A stretch of 64,000 bases of DNA from Hoeflea prorocentri (GCF_027944115.1 NZ_JAPJZI010000001.1:930001-994000), one strand, 5' to 3'. Shown: positions 53,791 to 62,961, counted from the first letter of the stretch. Numbers and translations are program-made. Notes: generated from the letters alone by a model not told the origin.

Positions 53791-55142
53791 GTTACGACAG
53801 TTGGGGCAGCAACACAGGCGTGGATCGTGCCGCCTGCGCCGCCGCTGATGTGACGCCGGAGCTCTTACGTTCGGGCAGTTTTCTACCCTTCGGCAATGGC
53901 CGTTCCTATGGGGACAGTTGCCATAACGATAGCGGCCGGCTGATTGACAGCCGAAACGCTAACCGCATTCTGGGATTTGACGAGGCAAGCGGTGCATTGA
54001 CCTGCGAGGCCGGCACGCTCTTGAGCGATGTGCTTGCCTATGCCATCCCGCGCGGATATTTCCTGCCTGTTACGCCGGGCACGCGTTTTGTCACCGTAGG
54101 CGGGGCGATCGCCAATGACGTGCATGGCAAGAACCATCACCGGCGCGGCACCTTTGGCTGTCATGTTGCCCGATTGACGCTGGTGCGCAGCGATGGCGGG
54201 CCGCTTGAGTGTTCACCGACATCCAACAGTGAGATGTTTTCGGCGACCATCGGCGGTATGGGGCTGACCGGCCTCATAATGCAGGCAACCATCCGCCTGA
54301 TGCGGGTCGGCACGGCGGATGTCAGACAACGGACGCTACGTTTCGGCAATCTCGACGACTATTTCAAACATTGCGATGCGTTTGACGCGGCCCATGAATA
54401 TGCGGTGGCCTGGATCGATCAGTTGGCCCGGGGCCGAAAGTTCGGGCGAGGGCTGTTGCTGGGCGGTGACCATATTGCCGAAAAAGCGGCCCCCATGCGT
54501 CAGTCGGAGCGCCAATGGCTACAGGTCCCGTTCACACCGCCGATCAGTCTTTTGAACCGTTACACACTGGCCGCGTTCAACGAGCTGTTCTTCCGCAAGG
54601 AGAAGGTCGGCGAAGCCATCCGAACGGTGCCGTGGCAAAGCTATTTCTATCCGCTCGATTCCATCGGTCGCTGGAACAGGCTTTACGGTCCGCGCGGTCT
54701 TTTTCAGCATCAAAGCGTCTATCCGCAAACCAATGGCTCAGAGACAACGGCGAAGCTCATGGAATGCGCGCAAGCCCATGGCCACGCGTCGTTTCTGACG
54801 GTCCTGAAGAAATTCGGCTCGGTTCAATCGCCGGGGCTGTTTTCATTCCCGCGGCCGGGCTTCACCCTGACCCTTGATTTTGCCAATCAGGGAAAGGCCA
54901 CGCTGCGGCTGCTGGATGCGCTCGACGATATCGTCGTGGCAGCCGGCGGTGCGGTCAATCCTTACAAGGACGCCCGTATGGGCGCTTCCGTTTTCGAGGC
55001 GTCATTTCCGGATTGGCACCGGCTGGAGAATTTGCGCGATCCGGCGATGATGTCCGATTTCTGGCGGCGTACGGCAATGGTGCTGGCATCACCGGAAAAC
55101 ACCGCTCACTTGGGCATTTCAGCGAAAGAAGCTGCAATTTGA
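53787..55142 (+). CDS. DprE1-like FAD-dependent oxidase (decaprenyl-phosphoryl-ribose 2-oxidase type)
   Basis: A 451-residue FAD-binding (PCMH-type) oxidase. FAD-site segments LPFGNGRSYGDSCHNDSG and the strongly DprE1-like TPGTRFVTVGGAIANDVHGK followed by NHHRRGTFGCHV, then TIGGMGLTGLIMQATIRLM. The C-terminal domain holds AAGGAVNPYKDARMG, matching the conserved Lys-Asp-Arg active-site end of DprE1. DprE1 oxidises the 2-position of polyprenyl-P-ribose. In this operon it would act on the UbiA product. Mycobacterial DprE2 is a short SDR, whereas the SDR here is longer. Confidence 0.85.
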   Translation: MSYDSWGSNTGVDRAACAAADVTPELLRSGSFLPFGNGRSYGDSCHNDSGRLIDSRNANRILGFDEASGALTCEAGTLLSDVLAYAIPRGYFLPVTPGTRFVTVGGAIANDVHGKNHHRRGTFGCHVARLTLVRSDGGPLECSPTSNSEMFSATIGGMGLTGLIMQATIRLMRVGTADVRQRTLRFGNLDDYFKHCDAFDAAHEYAVAWIDQLARGRKFGRGLLLGGDHIAEKAAPMRQSERQWLQVPFTPPISLLNRYTLAAFNELFFRKEKVGEAIRTVPWQSYFYPLDSIGRWNRLYGPRGLFQHQSVYPQTNGSETTAKLMECAQAHGHASFLTVLKKFGSVQSPGLFSFPRPGFTLTLDFANQGKATLRLLDALDDIVVAAGGAVNPYKDARMGASVFEASFPDWHRLENLRDPAMMSDFWRRTAMVLASPENTAHLGISAKEAAI

Positions 55143-55230
55143 CCGTTTCGGGAAACACTCTCTTTACCCTCCCGATTCACGGAATCTACGGCTTTTCAAG
55201 TTATCAGACGGGTGAAGTGGGGAAGCCTTG

Positions 55231-55668
55231 ATGAGCTATATTCCGTTCCTGATCTTTACAGTGCTGGCAAATGCGGGAGCACAATTGTTGCTCAAGCAAG
55301 GCATGATCACTTTTGATGGTAATGCTTTTGATGCCGGCGGCTTGCTGATGAAGGTCGTAGCCGTCCTATTCAACCCATGGGTATTTGCGGGATTGGTGAC
55401 GTATGTGCTGGCCATGGGATCGCATCTTTATGTCCTGTCTAAGGTGGACGTCTCCTTCGCCTATCCATTCCTTAGCCTGGCGTATGTGCCGGCTGCGATT
55501 TTGGCCTACTTCCTATTCAAAGAAGACCTGAACGCTTGGCGTGTTTGGGGCATTCTTCTCATTTGTGTCGGAACTGCGTTCATGGCTCAGTCCGGACACA
55601 AGGATCCCAGAGAGATCGTTGGTTACAGCGATCGGGGCGAGCCCGGTATCAGTAAGGTCGACACATGA
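55231..55668 (+). CDS. Small EamA/EmrE-like (DMT) membrane protein
   Basis: A 145-residue protein with four hydrophobic segments: FLIFTVLANAGAQLLLKQGM at the start, then VFAGLVTYVLAMGSHLYVLSKV, FAYPFLSLAYVPAAILAYFL and VWGILLICVGTAFMAQSG. This is the single-EamA, SMR-like layout (ArnE/ArnF type) used by undecaprenyl-phosphate-sugar flippases. The ATG at 55231 is chosen; a TTG precedes it directly. Its stop overlaps the SDR gene (ATGA), so it is part of the UbiA-DprE1 operon and a candidate flippase for the lipid-linked sugar. Confidence 0.75.
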   Translation: MSYIPFLIFTVLANAGAQLLLKQGMITFDGNAFDAGGLLMKVVAVLFNPWVFAGLVTYVLAMGSHLYVLSKVDVSFAYPFLSLAYVPAAILAYFLFKEDLNAWRVWGILLICVGTAFMAQSGHKDPREIVGYSDRGEPGISKVDT

Positions 55669-56684
55669 AGCACATTCTGTTTGGAGGTGACGGGGCTGTT
55701 GGTCGCGTCCTTGCAGCGCGGCTGGTCAAGGATGGCGAGGACGTCGTCGTCTGCGACATTTCCAAGGGCGATGTACCGCACTATGCCAACTGTCGTTTCA
55801 TCGACCTCGATGTGACCGACAAGGAGCACTTTGCCAAGGTCGATATTGCCGCGGACGACATGGTCTACAATCTGTCGGCCAAGACGTTGTCGCCGCTTCA
55901 GGTTCGCGCCAATCGGCACGCTTTTTTCTGGCCGGTGAACTACTGGGGCACGGACAATATCATCAATAAGATGGTCGATAGTGATGCCACCCGGCTTGTG
56001 CATTATACGACCGACATGATCTACGGGCACACCTTCACCGGTCCACTGACGGAGGAGCATCCCGCCAATCCGCTTGGTGACTATGGTTTGTCAAAACTCA
56101 AAACCGAGGAACTGGCCGCCCATTGGCGTAAACGCGGCATGAATATCTCGATCTTTCGCCCGCGGCTTGTTATCGGGCCCGGCCGGCTTGGTATCCTGTC
56201 GAAGCTCTTCAAGCTGGTGGACTATCATCTGCCGGTGCCGATGATCGGTTCAGGGCGCAATCCCTATCAGTTCATTTCGGTTTTTGACTGCGCGGAAGCC
56301 GCGCGTCTTGCCTGGAAGGCTGGCGTGCCGAACGAAGCCTATAATCTGGGCTCTGACAATCCGCCGCCGGTACGCAAGCTGCTGCGGGACCTGATCGACC
56401 ATGCCGGATCGAAATCCTTTGTGCTGCCGACACCAGCCTGGGCGGTCAAGCGCACGCTTGATCTGTTCGATCTCGTCAATCTCCCGATCATGGATCCGGA
56501 GCAATATCTGATTGCCGACGAGATGTGCATTCTGGATTGCAGCAAAGCCAAGGAACAGCTTGGCTGGGCAGCCGAATATCGCGACGAGGACATGCTGATT
56601 GCAGCCTATGACGAATATCGTGAGGGCCTTTCCAGCAGCAAAAACGAAGCGCCTGTCTCGACCAAACACAAAGCCACCATTTGA
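55665..56684 (+). CDS. NAD(P)-dependent epimerase/dehydratase (extended SDR)
   Basis: A 339-residue sugar-nucleotide-type SDR. The N-terminal Rossmann glycine motif is LFGGDGAVGRVLAARL; the catalytic Tyr-Lys pair is in GDYGLSKLKTEELA (YxxxK), preceded by HYTTDMIYG. The C-terminal segment ADEMCILDCSKAKEQLGW is typical of GalE-like proteins. The usual GxxGxxG is altered to GGDGAVG. It follows the oxidase and flippase-like genes and may epimerise, reduce or otherwise modify the keto sugar; it does not look like DprE2, which is a short classical SDR. Confidence 0.82.
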   Translation: MKHILFGGDGAVGRVLAARLVKDGEDVVVCDISKGDVPHYANCRFIDLDVTDKEHFAKVDIAADDMVYNLSAKTLSPLQVRANRHAFFWPVNYWGTDNIINKMVDSDATRLVHYTTDMIYGHTFTGPLTEEHPANPLGDYGLSKLKTEELAAHWRKRGMNISIFRPRLVIGPGRLGILSKLFKLVDYHLPVPMIGSGRNPYQFISVFDCAEAARLAWKAGVPNEAYNLGSDNPPPVRKLLRDLIDHAGSKSFVLPTPAWAVKRTLDLFDLVNLPIMDPEQYLIADEMCILDCSKAKEQLGWAAEYRDEDMLIAAYDEYREGLSSSKNEAPVSTKHKATI

Positions 56685-56693
56685 GGTCCGATC

Positions 56694-58109
56694 ATGAATA
56701 TGGCTCCAAAAATTACCAAGCCCAACCTGCTGTCGGTCGAGGACGCCAAGGCGCTCGACCTGCCGCATATGACAGAATATTTCAAGGATCACCTCAATCC
56801 CGGCCAGCTCCATTTCATGAAGCTTCTGGGCTTCAACAAGGTCAAGATCGAGCGTGCAGAGGGCATGTATTATATCGATCAGAACGACCGGAAAATTCTT
56901 GATTTCTTCGGTGGTTTCGGATCGCTCGCCTTCGGTCACAACCATCCTCGGGTGCTTGATGCGCGCATCAAGTTCCAGCAGGAAAAACGCCACGAGATCG
57001 CTATGGCGTTCCTGTCGCAATATGCGTCCGCGCTTGCCAAGAACCTTGCCGAAGTCTCGCCAGGTGATCTCGATATGGTGTTCCTGGGTTCGTCCGGGTC
57101 GGAAGCCATGGAAGCGGCCGTCAAGGTTGCCGAGCGCGCCGCGGGCCCCGAACGCAGCCGTATTGTCTATGCGGAAAACTCATTTCACGGCAAGACGAAG
57201 GGTGTGCTGTCGCTGACGGATTCACCGCTCTATCGCGGTGAGTTTCGTCTTGTGGATGAGACCTTGTGCGTGCCGTTCGGCGATATCGATGCGATCCGCA
57301 ACGCTTTCGAGGCCGATCCACGGATCGGTGTCATCGTTCTGGAAACGATCCAGGGCGGGGGCGGCATCATTTCCGCGCCGGTATCCTTCTGGCAGGAATT
57401 GCGGGCGCTGTGCGACAAGCACGAGGTGCTTTGGGTGGCCGACGAAGTTCAGTGCGGCATGGGTCGCTCGGGCCGTTTCTATGCCTTTGAACATGCTGGT
57501 GTCGTTCCCGATGTGACGGCGCTTGCCAAATCGCTTGGCGCCGGCAAAAGCGCCATGGCCGCGATGATCGCCCGGCGCGACATCTATATGAAAGCTTATG
57601 GCAAGCCGAATACGGCGCTCATCCACGGCCCGGCAACGTTCGGCGGGATCGGCGAGGCCTGTATCACGGCGATCGAAGGGCTGAATATCCTCTATGATGA
57701 CGATCTGATTGCCAATTCGGCTGCCCAGGGCGCTTATCTTCTGAAGAAGCTTGAGGCTTTGCAGGACAAGTATCCGAAAATCATCAAGGATGTGCGCGGG
57801 CAGGGGCTCATGATCGGACTTGAGTTCCAGGATTTCAGCCAGACCCTTCCCATGGTTTTGCGTCCTGTTGTTTCGGTACTTGATGACAAGCTGAAAGGCT
57901 CATTGTCAGGCTTTATCGGCGCATTGCTGCTGAAAGACTACGACACCCTGGTTGCCTTTACGGAATATAACCGCAACGTCATCAGGTTGGAGCCGCCGCT
58001 GATCTGCATGTCGGAACATGTCGACGCCTTTGTCGATGCCCTCGACAGCCTCCTTGGCCGCGGCATTGTCGGGATCGTGAAGGACTTTGTCGCCAGTCAG
58101 GTGAAATAG
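56694..58109 (+). CDS. Class III PLP-dependent aminotransferase
   Basis: A 471-residue aminotransferase of fold type I, class III. Visible: FLGSSGSEAMEAAVKVAER (cofactor phosphate region), YAENSFHGKTKGVL, LETIQGGGGIISAP, WVADEVQCGMGRSGRFYAFE with the Asp that pairs with the pyridine nitrogen, and DVTALAKSLGAGKSAMAAMI containing candidate PLP lysines. The last strand region has RNVIRLEPPLICMSEHVDAF. It starts nine bases after the SDR gene, and a terminator follows, so it ends the operon. In this setting it may add an amino group to a keto sugar; substrate unproven. Confidence 0.87.
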   Translation: MNMAPKITKPNLLSVEDAKALDLPHMTEYFKDHLNPGQLHFMKLLGFNKVKIERAEGMYYIDQNDRKILDFFGGFGSLAFGHNHPRVLDARIKFQQEKRHEIAMAFLSQYASALAKNLAEVSPGDLDMVFLGSSGSEAMEAAVKVAERAAGPERSRIVYAENSFHGKTKGVLSLTDSPLYRGEFRLVDETLCVPFGDIDAIRNAFEADPRIGVIVLETIQGGGGIISAPVSFWQELRALCDKHEVLWVADEVQCGMGRSGRFYAFEHAGVVPDVTALAKSLGAGKSAMAAMIARRDIYMKAYGKPNTALIHGPATFGGIGEACITAIEGLNILYDDDLIANSAAQGAYLLKKLEALQDKYPKIIKDVRGQGLMIGLEFQDFSQTLPMVLRPVVSVLDDKLKGSLSGFIGALLLKDYDTLVAFTEYNRNVIRLEPPLICMSEHVDAFVDALDSLLGRGIVGIVKDFVASQVK

Positions 58110-58153
58110 GCACAGCCCCTCCATATCCGGGCCTTGCGTCCGGGCAAATCTTC

Positions 58154-58182
58154 AACGCGTGGCTTGTCGCCGCGCGTTTTTT
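58154..58182 (+). terminator. Rho-independent terminator of the UbiA-aminotransferase operon
   Basis: Interrupted stem AACGCG-t-GGC/GCC-g-CGCGTT with loop TTGTC, followed by six T. It closes the five-gene operon that starts at 52324. Confidence 0.8.
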
Positions 58183-58300
58183 GCATGTCGCAAACAGGCA
58201 ATAGGTTGCCAGTTGCGGCGTTCATATTTGCTGTCGAACCACGGAGTGCCGTGGGTAAGGCGGTTCATGCCGGCACAATTGGCTTATAAGGATACGGTGT

Positions 58301-58326
58301 TACCGTCACGGACCAATGTGACGGTA
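58301..58326. promoter_or_regulatory. Perfect 9-bp inverted repeat (operator-like)
   Basis: TACCGTCAC (58301-58309) and GTGACGGTA (58318-58326), 8-base spacer, 55 bases before the next ATG. A third half-site, ACGGT at 58294-58298, forms a smaller palindrome with ACCGT at 58302-58306. A TATAAG hexamer (58285-58290) lies just upstream. Confidence 0.6.
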
Positions 58327-58381
58327 TCATTCGGGATTTCGGCAGCAAACCCGGGCGACCGGTGGCGGAAAGGGCAGCAAG

Positions 58382-60892
58382 ATGAAGAGCAGCGCACGTG
58401 CGGTTGTTATCGGCGGAGGCGTCGTCGGCGTCTCGACGCTCTATCACCTGGCAAAAAAGGGCTGGGACGATGTCATCCTTATTGAGCGCAAGGAACTGAC
58501 ATCCGGATCCACATGGCATGCAGCCGGCCTGCTGCCGCTCTTTAACATGAGCTATTCGGTCGGACAGATCCATAAATACTCGGTGCGCTTTTATCAGGAA
58601 TTGGCCGAAGAAACCGGAATGGATACCGGATTCCGCAAGGTGACCAATGTGCGCCTCGCGCGAACGCAGGACCGGCTGGACGAATATGAGTATTATATGG
58701 GTGTTGCCGAGACGATCGGTATCCATGTCGACCGGATGAGCGTCGAGGAAATCAAGGAGAAGTGGCCGTACGTGAATACGGACGGGTTGATCGGTGCCAT
58801 CTGCCATCCGGAAGACGGCTATATCCAGCCGGCCGATCTGACCCAGGCGCTGGCCAAGGGCGCACGCGACCGAGGGGCCACCATCTACCGCAACACATCT
58901 GTGACCGGCATCGAGCAACTGGGTGACGGGCGCTGGCGGGTGATTACCGATCAGGGTGAGGTGACGTGCGAACATGTCATCTCCTGTTCCGGTAACTTTG
59001 CCCGCCGGACGGGTGCAATGATTGGGCTCGACGTGCCGGTCATTCCGGTCGAGCACCAATACATCGTCACTGAAGCTCATCCCGAAATTCAGAAGTTCCG
59101 CGCCGAGGGCGGGGCGGAACTGTGCGTACTGCGCGAATCCGATTCATCCTGGTATATGCGAGAGGAGGCGGGTGGCCTTCTGCTCGGCCCCTACGAAAAA
59201 GGCGCGCCGTGCTGTTATGTCGACGGTCCGTCCGATGACTCGGAGTACGAGCTTTTCCAGGAAGACCTTGAACGTCTGATGCCGCATATCGACACGGCCA
59301 TCGTGCGGGTTCCCTATTTCGGCGAGGCGGGCATCAAGAAGGTCTATAACGGTGCGATCGCCTATACGCCGGACGGCTCGCCGATCATTGGCCCGGCGCC
59401 CGGCAAAGAGAATTTCTGGCTTAACGAAGGTCATTCCTTCGGCGTGACGGCCGCTGGCGGGGCAGGCTGGCAGCTTGCCGAATGGATTGTCGATGGCGAG
59501 CCGACCATCGACATGATGGGTGTCGACCCGCGCCGGTTCGGACCTTACGCCACCGAGGGATATCTGAGGGAAAAGAACGAGGAGGCCTATGCCAACGTCT
59601 TCACGGTTCACTATCCCGACGAGGAACGCGGCGCGGCGCGGCCTTTGAAGCGTTCGCCCTGTTATGACCGGATGAAAGATCTGGGTGCGGTGTTCGGCTC
59701 GGTCTATGGCTGGGAGCGGCCCAACTGGTTTGCCCCGGAAGGTTACGGGATTGACGTGAACAGCATTGAAAAGCCGGATGTCCTGACCAACCATAACCAC
59801 CCGACGCCGGACGAAGACAACAAAGTGAAGGAAATCTGGTCCTTCCGCCGCTCCAATTATTTTGAGCATGTCGGCAAGGAAGTGCAGAACGTGCACGAAA
59901 ATGTCGGTCTGCTCGACATGTCGGCCTTCGCCAAGATGGAGGTCAGCGGCCCGGGTGCGCGAGATTGGCTGGAATCAATCCTTGCCAATTCCATCCCGAA
60001 GAAAATGGGCCGGATCGCGCTGTGCCATCTGCTGACGGAAGCCGGCGGCGTGCGTTCGGAATTCACGGTTTACGAGTGGGCGCCTGGGCGGTTCTATCTG
60101 GTTTCCGCCGGTGCATTCGAAGCGCACGATCATGACTATCTGCGCAAGCTTGCTCCGACAGATGGTTCGGTTCGCCTCAATGCCATCACCGAGCGGCTCG
60201 GTGTGCTTGTCCTTGCCGGCCCGCGTGCGCGTGACGTTCTGCAGAAACTGACACGGACGAGCCTTGATAACGCCGATTTCCCGTGGCTGTCGGGTAAGGC
60301 AATCAGTGTCGGCACGGCCAGCGCCCATGCGTTGCGCGTCAACTTTGTCGGCGAACTTGGCTGGGAACTGCACCACCCTATCGAACAGCAGAACGCGATC
60401 TTCGATTTGATCATGGAAGCCGGTGCGGAGTTCGGTATCAAGCCGTTTGGTATTCGCGCCATGACGGCCATGGCGATTGAGAAGTCATATCGTCTGATCC
60501 CGCGCGAGCTTTCCATTGAATACAACGCCTATGAATCCGGGCTCGACCGGTTCATCAAACCGAACAAGGGCGACTTCATGGGGCGTGAGGCGGTTGTGCG
60601 GGCTTGCGAGGACGGGCTTAGCTGGAATTTCGTGACGCTTGATGTTCAGGATGTGACGGATGCCGATGCACGTGGAAGCGAGGCCATCTATCAGAACGGC
60701 TCGCTTGTTGGCCGGGCGACCCATGGCGGTTACGGATGGCGGCTTGGCAAATCCATCGCGCTCGCCATGGTTCGGCCGGAGTTCAGCAGCGAAGGCACGG
60801 AGCTGGAGATCAAAATCCTCGGTAAGATGCACAAGGCAGTCGTCATCGGCGAAAGCCCGTTTGATCCGGACAATGAAGCCCTGCGGGCCTAG
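58382..60892 (+). CDS. Dimethylglycine dehydrogenase-like flavoprotein with GcvT domain
   Basis: An 836-residue protein. The N-terminal FAD oxidase domain (1-390) begins AVVIGGGVVGVSTLYHLAKK; its STWHAAG segment contains the His used for covalent FAD in dimethylglycine and sarcosine dehydrogenases. The FAD-dependent oxidoreductase central part (about 390-450) leads to the C-terminal GcvT folate-binding domain and barrel (about 460-836), with NVHENVGLLDMSAFAKMEVS and GVLVLAGPRARDVLQ. It oxidatively demethylates a methylated amine, passing C1 to tetrahydrofolate; the exact substrate is undetermined. The upstream inverted repeat and the regulator gene downstream fit controlled expression. Confidence 0.9.
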   Translation: MKSSARAVVIGGGVVGVSTLYHLAKKGWDDVILIERKELTSGSTWHAAGLLPLFNMSYSVGQIHKYSVRFYQELAEETGMDTGFRKVTNVRLARTQDRLDEYEYYMGVAETIGIHVDRMSVEEIKEKWPYVNTDGLIGAICHPEDGYIQPADLTQALAKGARDRGATIYRNTSVTGIEQLGDGRWRVITDQGEVTCEHVISCSGNFARRTGAMIGLDVPVIPVEHQYIVTEAHPEIQKFRAEGGAELCVLRESDSSWYMREEAGGLLLGPYEKGAPCCYVDGPSDDSEYELFQEDLERLMPHIDTAIVRVPYFGEAGIKKVYNGAIAYTPDGSPIIGPAPGKENFWLNEGHSFGVTAAGGAGWQLAEWIVDGEPTIDMMGVDPRRFGPYATEGYLREKNEEAYANVFTVHYPDEERGAARPLKRSPCYDRMKDLGAVFGSVYGWERPNWFAPEGYGIDVNSIEKPDVLTNHNHPTPDEDNKVKEIWSFRRSNYFEHVGKEVQNVHENVGLLDMSAFAKMEVSGPGARDWLESILANSIPKKMGRIALCHLLTEAGGVRSEFTVYEWAPGRFYLVSAGAFEAHDHDYLRKLAPTDGSVRLNAITERLGVLVLAGPRARDVLQKLTRTSLDNADFPWLSGKAISVGTASAHALRVNFVGELGWELHHPIEQQNAIFDLIMEAGAEFGIKPFGIRAMTAMAIEKSYRLIPRELSIEYNAYESGLDRFIKPNKGDFMGREAVVRACEDGLSWNFVTLDVQDVTDADARGSEAIYQNGSLVGRATHGGYGWRLGKSIALAMVRPEFSSEGTELEIKILGKMHKAVVIGESPFDPDNEALRA

Positions 60893-60959
60893 TCAAAGAC
60901 TTGGCACGCGGGCCTCTCGAAATATGCCCTGTGCGTGGTGGCCTATGTGCTGGTCGGGA

Positions 60960-61334
60960 CTATTTTGAGGCGTGGATTGTGCACTTGCCGACATAGGCGT
61001 GCTTCCATTTTTTTGTGCCTGCCTCACAGTTCCGCATGGCAAGGGCTTCGGCCTCTGCAGTGGACTTTCTGTTCAGGGCGCTTCCGCAGATAAACATTTT
61101 GCCTTCATAGGCTGACGCAAGAGGCTCCGTCGAGGCGTAAGCGGAATGTCCCTTTGCTTCGATATACTTCTTTATCGCATCAGGGCAGCTTCCCCTGGCG
61201 CCCGTGGCAAGGGTCCGGCGGACATTGCCTTTCCATCCGGCCAGAGAGTCGCCGGGTGGCGGCGGCGCGGATGTCGTGCAGGCGGTAAGAAGCGCTGCCA
61301 GAAAACAGCAGAGGGCGACTTTGGGTGCGGACAT
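60960..61334 (-). CDS. Small lipoprotein of unknown function
   Basis: A 124-residue protein with a lipoprotein signal (LLTAC, lipobox) and a C-terminal region with four cysteines (GSCPDAI, FICGSAL, NCEAGT, GKCTIH), suggesting disulfides in the periplasm or outer membrane. No family was recognised; a weak likeness to small DUF4189-type proteins (AMRNCEAG) is noted. The ATG at 61334 is chosen because GGAA lies six bases before it; another is at 61346. Convergent with the preceding gene; 67 bases separate their stops. Confidence 0.65.
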   Translation of the reverse strand: MSAPKVALCCFLAALLTACTTSAPPPPGDSLAGWKGNVRRTLATGARGSCPDAIKKYIEAKGHSAYASTEPLASAYEGKMFICGSALNRKSTAEAEALAMRNCEAGTKKWKHAYVGKCTIHASK

Positions 61335-61346
61335 GGAAGTTTCCAT

Positions 61347-61522
61347 TCTGACAGATTGGCGTTGTCCCTGACGGCCGCCAGGAAATAGAAAAGGGTAAGT
61401 CTTTTTCTTACCGGGTAATTTCTATTCAGGGTTGTTGTTTTTGTCCATCAATATTTTGGCGTATTCTTAGCTTTTGCGACAGAATACTTACATCCAATTG
61501 TGACTTGCAGTCTCACAGCAGC
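61347..61522. other. Intergenic region between two minus-strand genes (176 bases)
   Basis: No gene. A T-rich stretch (TTTTTCTTACCGGG) near 61400 and several TTTT/AATA patterns suggest the promoter of the lipoprotein gene; no confident hexamers were assigned. Confidence 0.35.
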
Positions 61523-62578
61523 CTAGGCAGCCGATGTCAGCAGTTGTTTTCTCTCCGCGCGTTCCTGCTGGGGTGAGCGGCCGTAAAGCTCTCGGTAGCA
61601 TTTGGAAAAATGCGAGGCCGAAACAAAGCCGCAGGCCACCGCCACCTCGACAACCGGCATGGATGACTGGATCAGCAGATGCCGTGCACGGTCGAGGCGG
61701 ATTTCCAGATAGTATCGGGCAGGGGACCTTCCCATTTCCTGTCTGAACAGGCGCTCGATCTGGCGGCGCGATAGACCGGCATAATCGGCGATCTCCAGAA
61801 GCGACAGCGGTTCGGAAAGGTTGCTTTCCATCAGCTCGATGATCGACAGCACCTTGGAGTTCTGAACGCCAAGCCTCGCGCGCAGCGGCAGGCGCTGGCG
61901 GTCATGCGGATTGCGCACCCGGTCCGTCAGTGCCTGTTCGCACACACGGTTGACGAGGTTGTCGTCATGATCCTCGCCGATCAGGTTCAGCATCATGTCG
62001 AGCGAAGCGGTGCCGCCTGCGCAGGTGTAGATATTGTCGTCCGTCTCGTAGAGGTCGGCATAGACATCGGCCATCGGGAATTTTTCGGAAAAGCCCGGAA
62101 GATCTTCCCAGTGGATCGCACATCGCCTGCCCGAGAGAAGGCCGGCCGCGGCCAGTACGTAGGCGCCGGTACACAGGCCGCCAACGGAGATATTGCGGTT
62201 GTGCACCTCACGCAGCCAGGCATGGACGGATTTTTGGGCATGTGTTTCGACATTGACGCCCGAACAAACAAACACCATGGAGGGCCGCATTTCGCCGGCA
62301 AGATGACGGCGCTCTTCTTCCAGGGTTGATGTTGCCGATACCTCGACACCGTTGGAGGCTCTTACCGGCTGGGCGTCGAAGGAGGCGACACGCCATCTAT
62401 AGGCCTCGTAGCCCAATATCCTGTTGGCAAGACGCAACGGTTCGATAGCTGTCGCAAATGCGATCAGCGAAAAATCCGGTACCAGATAAAATACGAAGGA
62501 TCGTTTCACCAGCGGCGCATCGCCATCCATCGCCATCAATCCTTGATCAATGCTCAATAAAGACCCAGACCTTGGCAT
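61523..62578 (-). CDS. GlxA-family AraC-type transcriptional regulator (GbdR/CdhR-like)
   Basis: A 351-residue regulator. The N-terminal amidotransferase-like (DJ-1/PfpI) domain (about 30-190) has VFVCSGVNVETHAQKSVHAW and GGLCTGAYVLAAAGLLSG, with the nucleophile-like Cys in GLCTGAY. The C-terminal HTH (about 245-345) includes LSLLEIADYAGLSRRQIERL and ACGFVSASHFSKCYRELYG. This architecture is shared by GbdR, CdhR and ArgR. Its neighbour, a dimethylglycine-dehydrogenase-like gene, fits a GbdR-type regulator of methylated-amine catabolism. Start uncertain: ATG at 62578, 62536 or 62530. Confidence 0.85.
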   Translation of the reverse strand: MPRSGSLLSIDQGLMAMDGDAPLVKRSFVFYLVPDFSLIAFATAIEPLRLANRILGYEAYRWRVASFDAQPVRASNGVEVSATSTLEEERRHLAGEMRPSMVFVCSGVNVETHAQKSVHAWLREVHNRNISVGGLCTGAYVLAAAGLLSGRRCAIHWEDLPGFSEKFPMADVYADLYETDDNIYTCAGGTASLDMMLNLIGEDHDDNLVNRVCEQALTDRVRNPHDRQRLPLRARLGVQNSKVLSIIELMESNLSEPLSLLEIADYAGLSRRQIERLFRQEMGRSPARYYLEIRLDRARHLLIQSSMPVVEVAVACGFVSASHFSKCYRELYGRSPQQERAERKQLLTSAA

Positions 62579-62656
62579 AGAGAGGGAATTCTGTGAAGCG
62601 GAAAGTTCCGGTTTTCAGACCGATTTCGTCGGACCGCCAAACAGTGAAAATGTGAT

Positions 62657-62689
62657 AAAAAACACCGGCGTGCAACAAGGCACGCCGGT
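62657..62689 (-). terminator. Rho-independent terminator of the DUF1127 gene
   Basis: Perfect 10-bp stem (62664-62673 with 62680-62689; ACCGGCGTGC/GCACGCCGGT), six-base loop, then six T on the minus strand at 62662-62657. It lies just after the DUF1127 stop at 62695. Confidence 0.92.
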
Positions 62690-62694
62690 CTCAT

Positions 62695-62961
62695 TCAGTG
62701 TCCCATCCTGCGGCAGGATTCGCGCGGATCGTAACGCGCCGGCCAGCCGATATCGTGGCGAATCTGATCGTTGAGCTTCGCGATTTCCCGCTCGGTGTAA
62801 CGATGCAGACTACGGCATTTGTGCTCTTTCCAGGCAGATATGATCCATTGCCGCAAGTGCTGCAGAAATCCGGTCTGTCCGCCTCTGGCGGTATCCAACC
62901 CGCCTGATACAACTCTAAGGCCAGAAGACAGACGGTTCTCGACTGTATTGTGTTTCAACAT
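62695..62961 (-). CDS. DUF1127 family small protein
   Basis: An 88-residue protein with the DUF1127 motif at the end: WKEHKCRSLHRYTEREIAKLNDQIRHDIGWP (two parts: SLHRYTEREIAKL and IRHDIGW). Short DUF1127 proteins in alphaproteobacteria bind RNA or tune sRNA and phosphate/stress metabolism. The ATG at 62961 has GGAAGGAG upstream; the frame extends 18 codons further. It is divergent from the LysR gene. Confidence 0.85.
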   Translation of the reverse strand: MLKHNTVENRLSSGLRVVSGGLDTARGGQTGFLQHLRQWIISAWKEHKCRSLHRYTEREIAKLNDQIRHDIGWPARYDPRESCRRMGH

